A DNA stretch of 64,000 nt from Iris pallida (taxonomy: Eukaryota; Streptophyta; Magnoliopsida; Asparagales; Iridaceae), in NCBI GenBank assembly GCA_029216955.1, contig JANAVB010005597.1:44079466-44143465 (forward strand). Direction: 5' to 3'. Shown here one piece after another: positions 34,083-45,771 of this stretch. The notes below the pieces were generated by a model. That model saw only the letters and a program-made list of their open reading frames with translations. It was not told the origin of the DNA and did no database searches. How positions within the stretch are numbered: the first letter of the stretch is position 1; each line of letters opens with the position of its first letter. Both the position numbers and the translations under genes were made by a program.

Positions 34083-36749
34083 TGTAGTGCCCCGACCCGC
34101 AAAGTTAATCGGAGGAATCGAAACGCCGACGGCGTTGGAACTAAGCCTTGCAACGGCTCGCCCGGAGACATCGTTCAGGTGGGGGAGTTTCGGTGAACTT
34201 ACTCCATCTTAGCTTGCACATAATAAATCGTGTTTTCAACTCGCACAAGTAGGCTAATATAAAAGCTACGCACCAACATAGCTAAGGGAGTAATCCCGTC
34301 GGGTCGGAAGTGTCCTAGAATATGGAGATGGTCCATCGATCAACATAGAAGTCAGCTCAGCGTGCTTTCAAATGACACTCGATCCTTCAATCCCGTGGCT
34401 TGGGAGAAGGAAGTGGCCTAAGTTGCTAAATTGCCCCGACACTTGAAATAGCCTAAGTCTTAGGCGTTGCCTACGTAAATGCTTGCTAAGCAGGCGCGGT
34501 CCCGTTGCGCAAGGCTTGGCAGAGCCTTCGTATGTCCCGTTGGTCCCGTCGATTTAGTCCCAACACTCAAATAAGCCTAAGTCATAGGCGTCGCCCGCGT
34601 GAATGCTTAACCAAGCATGCATTGTCCCGTCGACTTGTCTCGATACCTGAATAAGCCTAAGTCATAGGCGTCGCCCGCACGAATGCTTAATAAAGCATGC
34701 ACGGTCCGGTCTCGCAAGGCTTGGCATAGCCTTCGCATGTCCCGCAAGTTAAGTCATCTTTGTATGGCTTGTTGGCTTAAGTCTAGGCACCCAAGAATTG
34801 GTTGTTAAGTTGACCCCGTGCCTAGCACGTTCCCTCGATGCGTAGCTCGGCGTAGCCTTCGCTCGTCGAGTCATTGCCCGTATAAGTCAACAAGAGTTGC
34901 TCTAGGCTAACAAAGCCATTCCTAGCGCTATCCCGCTCTAGCTGCGGTTGTCAAGTCAAGTAGTCCCTTGAGAATAAGGCTCGTCGTATAAAGTATATGA
35001 CTTGAGCGTTAGCGTCGCCTAGAGAATCATGTCTGTCTAAGGCACGAGCCACGACCGAATACTTTTAAGCATGCCGGTCCCGTCCGGTCATGTCCTGCTT
35101 GAATACTTTTAAGCATGCCGGTCCTGCCCGGTCATGTCCTGCCTGAATACTTGATAAGTCCCGCACACGAGATTGGTCCCGCGGCTTGGGAGTCTCGATA
35201 GAATAAAGGAATGCATGGTCATGTTAAGGAAAGACTGGATAGATTGGATAGATCGAGTCTTGCATGGTCATGGACAACTTGTCGACAAGGTGTAGTCTTC
35301 TCGGGTGATCTCCTCCGGGGCACCGGGATCATCCGCCCGGGAGAAGCGAGTGTGGCTCAAAGTAGGATGCTGGATGACCGCATGGGAGTATCGGCGCTTC
35401 CGGGGCTAGCTACCCTTAGAAGGGCGGACCGATACCCCCGCCGAGCCATGTCCAAGATAGCTTGAAATTGCTAGTGACCACTCATGTAGATGTGTCGGCA
35501 ATAGCGGCACACCGCGTGTATGCCTTTGGATTGTGTCTAGAACTTGAATGCTTGTCTTGTCAGGGAACACACTGTTGGGCCTAAGACTGGGCTGCAGCAT
35601 AGGCACCGTGCTTGTCACGATAGATTGGCGTCGGGATGTCCATGAGATTAATGCTAAGTTTGGCAAGTCTTGTCTAAAGTTGGTTCATGAGTCGAACAGG
35701 AAGGCCGCAAGGCGGTAGCACGATAAGTCTTGATAACTTGCGAGGTGCGGCCTCAATCTTGAAGCACGAGCAAAGTCTAAGTAAAGTCTAAGGCACGACC
35801 TGCACGAGTCGTCCCGTTGCCGTCCCTTGGCACTTGAATCGTTAGTACAGGTATTGGTCTAGTCGCGCTTGAGTTTAATCAAGGTCCTGGCACGGCCGAG
35901 TTCACGTGAATTGCCCCTCGACAAAGCACAGTCTTGAACAAGTCTAAGTTTGGAATAGAATGTGGCACGACCCTGCCGTCCCGTCTTGAAGTTTGGTCAA
36001 GTACCTAAGCGATGAGGCATTGCCTCGATCAAAACACACGTTGGCAAGATAGCGTGACCCTGTCGTTGCACGACCTTGTCGTTGCATCGCTAGTTATCAA
36101 CTGAGACGTCCTTGTCCTAAAATGAATCCTAAGGCAAGACTAGAAAGACAATTGAAAGGGGTTTAAGCTGCACAAAGTAAATAAAACGTGTCGGTTATGT
36201 ATGGGTGGGCGAGAAGCTCACTCCACCAGTACAGTGGTACTGACACCCACATAGTGTTTCATGTGCAGGCACAGGTAGAAGCTCGTGGCGCGGAGCTCGC
36301 TTGGATGCGTCGAGGCATGGAGTTCCTTGGCGAGTCGAAGCATGCGGCCGCGTGACCCGAAGACTTATACAGGACATAATGTATGGACATCGCCTTCCGA
36401 AGCTTCCGCTGGATTCCAGTATTGTATCGAGAGAAGAGAGAGAGCAGAGTGACTTGTAACATGAGTGAAAAGTGAGCTTGAGAGACTTGTAATTGGCCTT
36501 GCGCCCACAAATGTAATCTTGTATTCCATATCAATAAAGAGATCCTTTTGAGTTACTTGTGTTCATGTGTTCTTCTTTAAATTTCCGCTGCAATAATTCA
36601 ATGCTTCTGCTTGGGATTTCTGTGCGACGACCCCGTCGCCGCCGATGTAATCGGCCATTATGGAACTGGCCTTGCACGAGCGCAATCTAGGCTCGTGCGG
36701 CATCACGCCTTAGCGAGGACGATCGCTCCTACGGGAGCGGGGCGTGACA
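34083..36749 (+). repeat. L2 5' LTR
   Basis: Starts TGTAGTGCCCCGACCC, ends GGGGCGTGACA. Carries tandem repeats of about 100-120 bp around GCCTAAGTCATAGGCGTCGC (34440-34760) and of about 40 bp around AATACTTTTAAGCATGCCGG (35060-35150). A putative branch site and acceptor lie near 36235-36270; a polyadenylation signal AATAAA lies near 36533. Confidence 0.94.
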
Positions 36750-36752
36750 TAA

Positions 36753-36764
36753 TGGTATCAGAGC
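36753..36764 (+). promoter_or_regulatory. L2 primer-binding site (tRNA-iMet)
   Basis: TGGTATCAGAGC, three bases after the LTR. Preceded by TAA exactly as in the gypsy element (minus strand, 4351-4353). Confidence 0.93.
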
Positions 36765-39211
36765 ACGGCTTTACGTCCTTGGACTTCACGTCGAATTTCT
36801 CAGTTTTGAAAGCTCGTCATTGGAAAAAGAAGTGCGCGCTCTCTCTCGATTGTCCCTCGGCATGTCCATACAATAAGTCTAAATATTTTCGAAAGCTCGT
36901 ACAATCGTTCACTCAAACGCATCGATAGGCAAGGCCTTTGTACCGAACGTTGCAAACTTGACTCGATTGAAAACACGTGCTAATGTTAGCAAGTCGCGCG
37001 TGTGCCCGAATAGTACTACGTCGACCTTGTAAGTCGCATGCATGCCTAATTAGTCCAAACGTCGACCCTAACAATTGAGCTTGCAAACTCAACATTTAGT
37101 CCGCACGGGATAGCTATGCACACGGCCTTTTGGCTAAGTTGTGTTTCGCGTCGCGCACCTCGACCCTTGGTGCAACGAATCGCGAACGATATCAAGTATC
37201 GCTCGGTCGGGGGTGGAGATGCACTTAGAGTGTCTGTCGATAGGAATGCTATCGAGTTAACGCTTAGGCGTACACGAAGGATTGACTTGGATTTCGAGAT
37301 ATAGTGCGAACGACTTTGTGCGTCGGTACGACGCGAGCGACTACGCTAGTGATTCGTCGAACGAATCTAAGAGATGTCTTAGCGCATGATGCGAACTTGA
37401 TTGAGGACTAGAACGGATGGCTCGAATCTGAGTGGTGTATGGATTTTTCTTGGAAATTATTCGAGCGGAAATAGAGGATTTCGAGTATGTCGGCGAGGCG
37501 ATGCGATCGCACAAAGCCTTAGAGCGCGTCACGTTTAGTTGGACGTGACTTCGTGTGTCTCGAACGAGCATCTCGTTCGGACGACTTGCGAGTAGGCAAT
37601 GCGAGTAGAAATCGATATCGAAATGATTCGAACCGATGAATGAAAATGAATGGTCTTGATCGAGGAAACTTAGAGGATCGCGCGTACGATATCGGATTGA
37701 TACAAATGAAATATGACTTGAATTCTGAACGACGATCTTGAAACGAGCTTGAGGTATAGCAATCGAACTTGATCTTGAATATAGAGAAAATTGAAGAATA
37801 TCCAACTCGGACAATAGCATCAGTCGCACGACTCGAAATTGGTTGCAAATGAAGATCGTCAGGTTACGCATATCGTCGATGGTATTGAGGCATATCAAAC
37901 ATCGATATGCGATAACTCGGGGGTACTCTGACTCGGCGAATGACGATCGTGCAAATGTCATTGTTCCGACGGATGCTATAGTCGGGATGTCAAAATGTGT
38001 CGAAGAAAAGATAGACTTGGCTCGAGGATGTTCTGGTTGAACAGATGACGGGTAAACTATCGAATTGAAATCTTGACTTGGATGAAATGAAAAACGTCTG
38101 GATTTGCTTCGTCGATAACCCCAACGTCGACATTCTTGTCTTATGCGAGTGCAATTCCAGCCTCGCACATGCGTCGCGCCGATTAGGGCGATCACTCCGC
38201 GTGAGCGCTGGTATGGTGATTCATACAGCGGGAGTGATCAAACTTGCTTGGCGTGGCAATTTGTATGCTTCGACTTGTGGTTTGACGCGAAGGTGACTCG
38301 TGAATGAATCAGTGTGCTTGAGGATTGAGTAGGTCCAATCCGCGTATCGAGAATGAATGAGTCTAGACTCAAACAAGAGTTACGCCCCGATGAGAACGAT
38401 TATTCTGCGGGCGCGTTGCATGGTGATTCATAAACCATCGTGGATAATCGGACTCGCGTGAGATTGGGGCGCAACGTATTGTCGAGCTAGATGACCTTGT
38501 GATTGAGTACACGAATTGGTTAGAGTTGGAGATTGAACGGATTTGAATTCCGTGCAACGAACGTGTTGATACGAATAGGTGATCGTGCTCGATGTTTAGA
38601 AATCTGAGTGACGCGAGCTTGGGTAGAAAACCCCGTATTACCGATTATGGTTTGACCCTAGGATTGGGGTCAGTGTTGGCATTATTGTTGGGGAACTATG
38701 ATTCCAATCCTGACATTGACTTAGCCTCGAAAAGATTGGCCTAGCGGTTAGGCGAAACGTCCCTGTTGCAAGTGTTATCAATCGAAGGATTGATCTTGAG
38801 GAATAGTTTAAATGGATAGTGTAAATCACGAATGTAGGAAATCCTGCTCACGAGACTCGGCTGACATGCATATATTTCAGGGACGCCTGGGTATGTGCAC
38901 GATGCGACTCGAGTGAGAATGACAAATCTCTATCAGGCGGCTTGGTTGAATGCATGTATTTTAGGGACGCTTGGAATGCGTGCATGATCCAGCCAAGTGA
39001 TACAATGAGTTCAAGCAAGACTTGGGGAATGGGAGAGTGTCGAGAACTTGAAATCGTGTTAACAGAAAGATTGATAAGTCGTGCGAGCGTAGCTCGGAAT
39101 CGAGGAACGCGTAGGCGAGATGCATACGAATAAGTCTTGGCCATAGAAATGGTAGGGTGGCCTGCCCTCAGGAAAGTCTCGAGGACGAGACTTGTTCTGA
39201 GTGGTGTATGT
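36765..39211. other. L2 interior, non-coding
   Basis: No retroelement domain in any frame. A 284-codon antisense frame (37341-38195) is not preserved in L1, where the matching region is broken and differences are mostly amino-acid changing, so I do not call it a gene. Ends with CTCGAGGACGAGACTTG before the 3' LTR. Confidence 0.8.
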
Positions 39212-41878
39212 TGTAGTGCCCCGACCCGCAAAGTTAATCGGAGGAATCGAAACGCCGACGGCGTTGGAACTAAGCCTTGCAACGGCTCGCCCGGAGACAT
39301 CGTTCAGGTGGGGGAGTTTCGGTGAACTTACTCCATCTTAGCTTGCACATAATAAATCGTGTTTTCAACTCGCACAAGTAGGCTAATATAAAAGCTACGC
39401 ACCAACATAGCTAAGGGAGTAATCCCGTCGGGTCGGAAGTGTCCTAGAATATGGAGATGGTCCATCGATCAACATAGAAGTCAGCTCAGCGTGCTTTCAA
39501 ATGACACTCGATCCTTCAATCCCGTGGCTTGGGAGAAGGAAGTGGCCTAAGTTGCTAAATTGCCCCGACACTTGAAATAGCCTAAGTCTTAGGCGTTGCC
39601 TACGTAAATGCTTGCTAAGCAGGCGCGGTCCCGTTGCGCAAGGCTTGGCAGAGCCTTCGTATGTCCCGTTGGTCCCGTCGATTTAGTCCCAACACTCAAA
39701 TAAGCCTAAGTCATAGGCGTCGCCCGCGTGAATGCTTAACCAAGCATGCATTGTCCCGTCGACTTGTCTCGATACCTGAATAAGCCTAAGTCATAGGCGT
39801 CGCCCGCACGAATGCTTAATAAAGCATGCACGGTCCGGTCTCGCAAGGCTTGGCATAGCCTTCGCATGTCCCGCAAGTTAAGTCATCTTTGTATGGCTTG
39901 TTGGCTTAAGTCTAGGCACCCAAGAATTGGTTGTTAAGTTGACCCCGTGCCTAGCACGTTCCCTCGATGCGTAGCTCGGCGTAGCCTTCGCTCGTCGAGT
40001 CATTGCCCGTATAAGTCAACAAGAGTTGCTCTAGGCTAACAAAGCCATTCCTAGCGCTATCCCGCTCTAGCTGCGGTTGTCAAGTCAAGTAGTCCCTTGA
40101 GAATAAGGCTCGTCGTATAAAGTATATGACTTGAGCGTTAGCGTCGCCTAGAGAATCATGTCTGTCTAAGGCACGAGCCACGACCGAATACTTTTAAGCA
40201 TGCCGGTCCCGTCCGGTCATGTCCTGCTTGAATACTTTTAAGCATGCCGGTCCTGCCCGGTCATGTCCTGCCTGAATACTTGATAAGTCCCGCACACGAG
40301 ATTGGTCCCGCGGCTTGGGAGTCTCGATAGAATAAAGGAATGCATGGTCATGTTAAGGAAAGACTGGATAGATTGGATAGATCGAGTCTTGCATGGTCAT
40401 GGACAACTTGTCGACAAGGTGTAGTCTTCTCGGGTGATCTCCTCCGGGGCACCGGGATCATCCGCCCGGGAGAAGCGAGTGTGGCTCAAAGTAGGATGCT
40501 GGATGACCGCATGGGAGTATCGGCGCTTCCGGGGCTAGCTACCCTTAGAAGGGCGGACCGATACCCCCGCCGAGCCATGTCCAAGATAGCTTGAAATTGC
40601 TAGTGACCACTCATGTAGATGTGTCGGCAATAGCGGCACACCGCGTGTATGCCTTTGGATTGTGTCTAGAACTTGAATGCTTGTCTTGTCAGGGAACACA
40701 CTGTTGGGCCTAAGACTGGGCTGCAGCATAGGCACCGTGCTTGTCACGATAGATTGGCGTCGGGATGTCCATGAGATTAATGCTAAGTTTGGCAAGTCTT
40801 GTCTAAAGTTGGTTCATGAGTCGAACAGGAAGGCCGCAAGGCGGTAGCACGATAAGTCTTGATAACTTGCGAGGTGCGGCCTCAATCTTGAAGCACGAGC
40901 AAAGTCTAAGTAAAGTCTAAGGCACGACCTGCACGAGTCGTCCTGTTGCCGTCCCTTGGCACTTGAATCGTTAGTACAGGTATTGGTCTAGTCGCGCTTG
41001 AGTTTAATCAAGGTCCTGGCACGGCCGAGTTCACGTGAATTGCCCCTCGACAAAGCACAGTCTTGAACAAGTCTAAGTTTGGAATAGAATGTGGCACGAC
41101 CCTGCCGTCCCGTCTTGAAGTTTGGTCAAGTACCTAAGCGATGAGGCATTGCCTCGATCAAAACACACGTTGGCAAGATAGCGTGACCCTGTCGTTGCAC
41201 GACCTTGTCGTTGCATCGCTAGTTATCAACTGAGACGTCCTTGTCCTAAAATGAATCCTAAGGCAAGACTAGAAAGACAATTGAAAGGGGTTTAAGCTGC
41301 ACAAAGTAAATAAAACGTGTCGGTTATGTATGGGTGGGCGAGAAGCTCACTCCACCAGTACAGTGGTACTGACACCCACATAGTGTTTCATGTGCAGGCA
41401 CAGGTAGAAGCTCGTGGCGCGGAGCTCGCTTGGATGCGTCGAGGCATGGAGTTCCTTGGCGAGTCGAAGCATGCGGCCGCGTGACTCGAAGACTTATACA
41501 GGACATAATGTATGGACATCGCCTTCCGAAGCTTCCGCTGGATTCCAGTATTGTATCGAGAGAAGAGAGAGAGCAGAGTGACTTGTAACATGAGTGAAAA
41601 GTGAGCTTGAGAGACTTGTAATTGGCCTTGCGCCCACAAATGTAATCTTGTATTCCATATCAATAAAGAGATCCTTTTGAGTTACTTGTGTTCATGTGTT
41701 CTTCTTTAAATTTCCGCTGCAATAATTCAATGCTTCTGCTTGGGATTTCTGTGCGACGACCCCGTCGCCGCCGATGTAATCGGCCATTATGGAACTGGCC
41801 TTGCACGAGCGCAATCTAGGCTCGTGCGGCATCACGCCTTAGCGAGGACGATCGCTCCTACGGGAGCGGGGCGTGACA
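39212..41878 (+). repeat. L2 3' LTR
   Basis: 2667 bp, almost identical to the 5' LTR. Ends GACA at 41878 followed by the duplication AGTAA. Confidence 0.94.
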
Positions 41879-42330
41879 AGTAACCCTAGGCGAATCTACC
41901 CACGTGATCATGAGACTTCTAAACCCTTGTGTCGTGTCCACGAGACACATGAACTCGTGCACGATACAGTGCATATTCCAGTGCACTGTGTTACCCGATT
42001 TGGATTTTAGACTCCTGGACACGCCGTGTCGTGTCGTGGTAGACTTTCATGGACACACACGACACGTGTACACATGGGAACACATTTACCAACCACCACT
42101 TGGCATATTAGTTAGGTTTTGTATCGATTTTGGGTTTACCCCAATGTTCAATAATGAACAGTATTTTCTGGGTTAAATTCAGTATTTTAAAACGAATTTC
42201 AAATTAATTTTTGTGTGTATATATACGTATATTTGTGTATTTATACATTGTATATGTGAGTGTATATGTATATGAGTGTGTAGGTGTGTGTCTTAGAGTA
42301 TATGGATAGGTATATATGTAGATATGTGTG

Positions 42331-42340
42331 TATATATGTA

Positions 42341-42429
<89 letters not shown>

Positions 42430-42680
42430 ATGTGTGTGTGTTGGTTCTCAGTTTTCTGAGAACAGAAACCCCCCCCCCCCCCCCCCCCCCTCTGCTGTCC
42501 AGTCCACACACACACATGACACCCCATCACCCCCACTCTCACCCTCCCATTCCTCTCTCTCTCTATCTATATATGTATATATGTTATATATGGTATATAT
42601 ATATATATGTTATATATATATATATAGGGTATTATATATATATATGTATGTTATATATGTGTATATATGTTAGCTATCTA

Positions 42681-42731
<51 letters not shown>

Positions 42732-42860
42732 TATATATATATATATTTGGTTATCTATATATAGTTGGTATATATATGAGAGTATATATATATATGTTAC
42801 ATATAATGGGTATATATATATTATGGTATTATATATAGGTGAGACTATATGGTATTAGAT
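42331..42860. repeat. (TA)n, (TG)n, poly-C and TATA-rich microsatellite block
   Basis: (TA)n to 42412, (TG)n to about 42441, a run of 22 C at 42469-42490, a short pyrimidine stretch, then further (TA)n-rich sequence with a pure run near 42672-42735. All within the O LTR. Open frames of Tyr-Ile repeats here are artefacts. Confidence 0.9.
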
Positions 42861-42944
42861 ATATATTGTATAGATGTATGGCTATAGACACCTATATGAG
42901 ATACCTATACATGGTATCTAGTTACACTAGCCTATGGTTAGTAG

Positions 42945-43575
42945 CAAGTTAGAATTGACCAATAGGCTTAGTAGACCTAGTTTGACTAGATAGTTGACCC
43001 TTGTTGACCATTGTTGACCAAAGTCAACTATAGGTCAACCTTGACCTAGAATTGACTTAGATGAATTTTAGATGACTTGATGACTTAAGTTTGACTAAAC
43101 CCTAACTATATGATTAGGTTAACCATATAGATTACGAGGGAAATCCTATGTAGATGAAGATATGTATGGGGTTAAGTGAGATACTTAGAGTTGAGTCATG
43201 ACTTGAGTTGGAGTATGGGATTAGCTTGATTACAGGGTTAAGGTTGGTATTATATATATGTATTTATGTGTGATATACTTTGTATAGATAATTGGTTATG
43301 CCTTAGCTTTATGGTATAGAATCTTAGGTATCCTAAGTCAAGTTAGCCTATGATTGGTTTGATTTAGCCTTATAGAGTTGACCCTTGACCTAATGACCTT
43401 GTGACTAGTCTATGTTGACCAAAACCTTAGTTAGTCTAAGTTTGACCTAGATTTGACTAACCTTAACTAGTTTGACATTGGTTGACCAAATTTTGACTAG
43501 TTTGACCTAGTTTGACTTTTAGAGTTGACCAAGAGTTGACTTTTGACCAGATTGACCTAGAATCATGTAGTATGC
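42945..43575. promoter_or_regulatory. Cluster of W-box-like TTGAC motifs in O LTR
   Basis: By hand count about 24 TTGAC cores (nearly all TTGACC or TTGACT, mostly on the plus strand) in about 630 bp. TTGAC[C/T] is the core bound by WRKY factors. Whether this is a promoter feature or just a degenerate tandem repeat is open. Confidence 0.5.
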
Positions 43576-44770
43576 ATTGTATACTCTAATTTTACCATTG
43601 TGGATATATCGTGACCTGTTTTACTCTAAATAGGACTCTGTGACACAAGTTCGGACATCTATTCATATCAGTCATACAGGGTGACAGACGAGTACATTCT
43701 CTGATCATTTCATACGTGTTAGGATTTATATTCTTGCTCTAGAATACCTTACATGATGCTGTCACGTCATTATCACGGATTGGTACTATATGGATCTTGT
43801 CATGCGATGTTATCTCCCTCGGGGTGCATCAAATACAGTTGTCATGTGCTTTTCATGAACATCTTATATTTTATGTACACCGCTTTCATGTATACTCTTG
43901 TGCAATCTTGTACTCTCATGATCACGTGAGCAAACATGATAAAAACCTCTTGTGCAAGGTAACGTAACTTGACTGGATCCTTGTGTATTGATTGGGGAGG
44001 GTGAGTAGGAAATGGTTATGTGATCAAAATCCCATCTTGTACAAATCTTGTGAAATCTTGTATATGTCCTAAACCCGTTTATATAACCATATCATGCTCT
44101 AAATCACAGGTTACCTACAGTTTTTACTTATCATATATATAGATATTTTCAGTTATCAAATCTCTCTCGTTTTTATATATATATTTCTTTACAGTCCATG
44201 TATCTTACTCTATGCATGCTTTACATTTTCCAACATGATATGAACTGCGTGAGATGTATTGTGCTCGTTCTTGTCCTGACTGGACCTGTTGAAAATATTA
44301 CAGATGATGATGGTGACTGTCCTACCTTCTATGGGACACATGAGGGTGACCTTCAGGAGCCTGAGGAGCATCTAGCTCAGTAGAGGGTGCCTAGTCTAGT
44401 CTAGTGTTTATAGTTTCCATTTTGTATCGGATTGTTCCGATTGTTAGTTGTGACTTAGTTATATTTCAGGTTTTGTACTTATTTGTGTTGGACATCTACT
44501 TTGTGTAGTGTGATAACTCTATTTATATTTCAGTTCCTTTCTTTTATCTGATTCCATATCGTGCTCTATCTTTCCTAGACTTGTGTTTGAGATATAGAGT
44601 TGAGATGTTATGTTATACCTCCGTGCGGAGATGACAGATTTATATATCTTATTGTTAGATGTTAAATGTTATAGATGACCTATACAGCGTTCTACCGCCG
44701 ACACTGCGGCGTAGGCTGGACGTACCCACGTTCTCGTGCCCCTAATCAGGGTGCGAGTCGTGACAACCGG

Positions 44771-44879
44771 CAAGGCTACGCTCCACCGCAGACTCCTTGC
44801 TCTTGTCCCTCTTGTGCGTCTTGGCGTGCCCCTCCTTAGGCGACGCGGGTCCCTCCTGGACGTTATCGGATGTCGACAT
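44771..44879 (-). pseudogene. Element R gag N-terminus
   Basis: Gag start codon at 44877-44879 (MSTSDNVQEGPASPKEG), followed by a Lys-rich stretch and ESAVERSLAG, then cut by the O LTR. It lies 18 bp from the primer site, so the leader is very short. Confidence 0.75.
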
Positions 44880-44896
44880 GGCACCAACCAACCTTC

Positions 44897-44908
44897 GCTC
44901 TGAAACCA
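44897..44908 (-). promoter_or_regulatory. Element R primer-binding site, one mismatch
   Basis: TGGTTTCAGAGC on the minus strand, one base different from the usual initiator-Met site TGGTATCAGAGC. Two bases inside the LTR. Confidence 0.8.
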
Positions 44909-44910
44909 CT

Positions 44911-45439
44911 TGTCACGGACTTAGTGTTTTGCTAGCACCTCGTCCCGTGCGACGCACTATCTTCCTCCTCGAAGAGTCGTGCAAGCCTTCCCGAACCCGC
45001 TTAGCTAGATCGCTAAGGCGATATTGAGAACAATGTGGAGCAAAAGAGAGAGAGAGTGGAAGATTAAAACTTCACTATACTAGAAAAGGCTACAACTTTT
45101 GGGTGGTGAGGAACAAATGAAAGCCTCCCCCCTTTTATAAGTGCTCATAGAGCAATACAAGGAAAGTTCTTGAAGGAATATTCCAAGGATTATTACTTTC
45201 TACCATAACTGGAATGTCATATTCCAGGTTTATTCTCTAGCAACATAAAAGGAAACTTCAAGGGCCTTCCAGAAGCTTCTTGGGCCTCCTAGAACGATCT
45301 TGGGTCTTTCGGAGAGATCCACAATCTTCTAGAGCCTTCCGCCATCTTCTAGAATGTTCTGGAAGCTTCCCGCATAACCTTGGCCCGTGCAAAGTCATGC
45401 AAATCCGTCTCGGTGGGACGCGAACTTTTGTACGTGACA
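44911..45439 (-). repeat. Element R 5' LTR
   Basis: 529 bp, plus strand from TGTCACGGACTTAG to TACGTGACA. TATA-like TATAAAA on the minus strand at 45133-45139. Confidence 0.9.
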
Positions 45440-45771
45440 AGGAACTATAAGTTAATAAAAAAAAAATATTTATGCCTGTAGCGTCCATGCACACCATTAT
45501 ACGCCATTAACAATTGCGTAACAAATTTTTAGTCAATATAAAAATATTAAAATTTTTATTGTTATTGGCAGTACTAATACTGTGGTCGATAGTAATGAAA
45601 ATTTTCTCAATTATTTAATTTTTTTTCTAATTTGATTATATTATATTATTCTATAGAAAAATTTCGGACAAGTACGCTTGGCAACTTCTCAAATATTTAA
45701 TTTTTTTCTAATTTGATTATATTGGATGCATATGCCAAATAGCACGATTGTGTATAAAATGGACAAAATTA
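45440..45771. other. Intergenic, 3' flank of the LecRK gene
   Basis: AT-rich. A direct repeat around TTTCTAATTTGATTATATT occurs at about 45608-45650 and 45690-45725. No gene seen. Presumably includes the LecRK 3' untranslated region and polyadenylation site, which cannot be placed with certainty. Confidence 0.6.

Larger units (their letters stand above)
34083..41878 (+). mobile_element. L2, complete non-autonomous LTR element (LARD-like)
   Basis: 7796 bp with two 2667-bp LTRs (34083-36749 and 39212-41878), a primer site, and a 2462-bp non-coding interior. Flanked by AGTAA (34078-34082 and 41879-41883). By eye only two differences between the LTRs (near 35826/40945 and 36357/41486), so it is the youngest datable insertion here. 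Shares interior blocks and leader with L1, though the LTRs are much diverged outside their ends. Confidence 0.94.
32495..44765 (+). mobile_element. O, very long solo LTR holding L2
   Basis: Starts TGTAGCACCCAG and ends GCGAGTCGTGACA, flanked by ACCGG (32490-32494 and 44766-44770). Without L2 and its duplicated site it is about 4470 bp. No second copy of its start or end, no primer site and no coding region were found, so I read it as one exceptionally long solo LTR. It is inserted in gag of element R. It carries GACACG/CGTGTC-rich sequence, a large (TA)n/(TG)n/(C)22 block and a cluster of TTGAC motifs. Confidence 0.82.
19176..45439 (-). mobile_element. Element R: gag-protease-only gypsy element, heavily nested
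   Basis: Minus-strand LTR element with two 529-bp LTRs (19176-19704 and 44911-45439), about 14 differences between them. A 4-bp AGGA is shared by both flanks. After removal of nested insertions the interior is about 2.2 kb and encodes gag, protease and the first part of RT, then passes to the polypurine tract. Most of RT, RNase H and integrase are absent, so it is an internally deleted, TR-GAG-like element. The tail (TGGGGGAGAATGTC at the end) and the gag style resemble plant chromoviruses of the Reina/CRM type. It is the founder of the 26-kb nest. Confidence 0.85.

Noticed and set aside
37341..38195. 284-codon antisense open frame in the L2 interior
   Set aside because: The homologous L1 region (about 9540-9803) is broken, differences between the two change amino acids nearly every time, and no domain is recognisable. 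A chance frame in CGA/TCG-rich DNA.
42204..42764. Long Tyr-Ile or His-Thr repeat frames
   Set aside because: They are translations of (TA)n, (TG)n and poly-C microsatellites.
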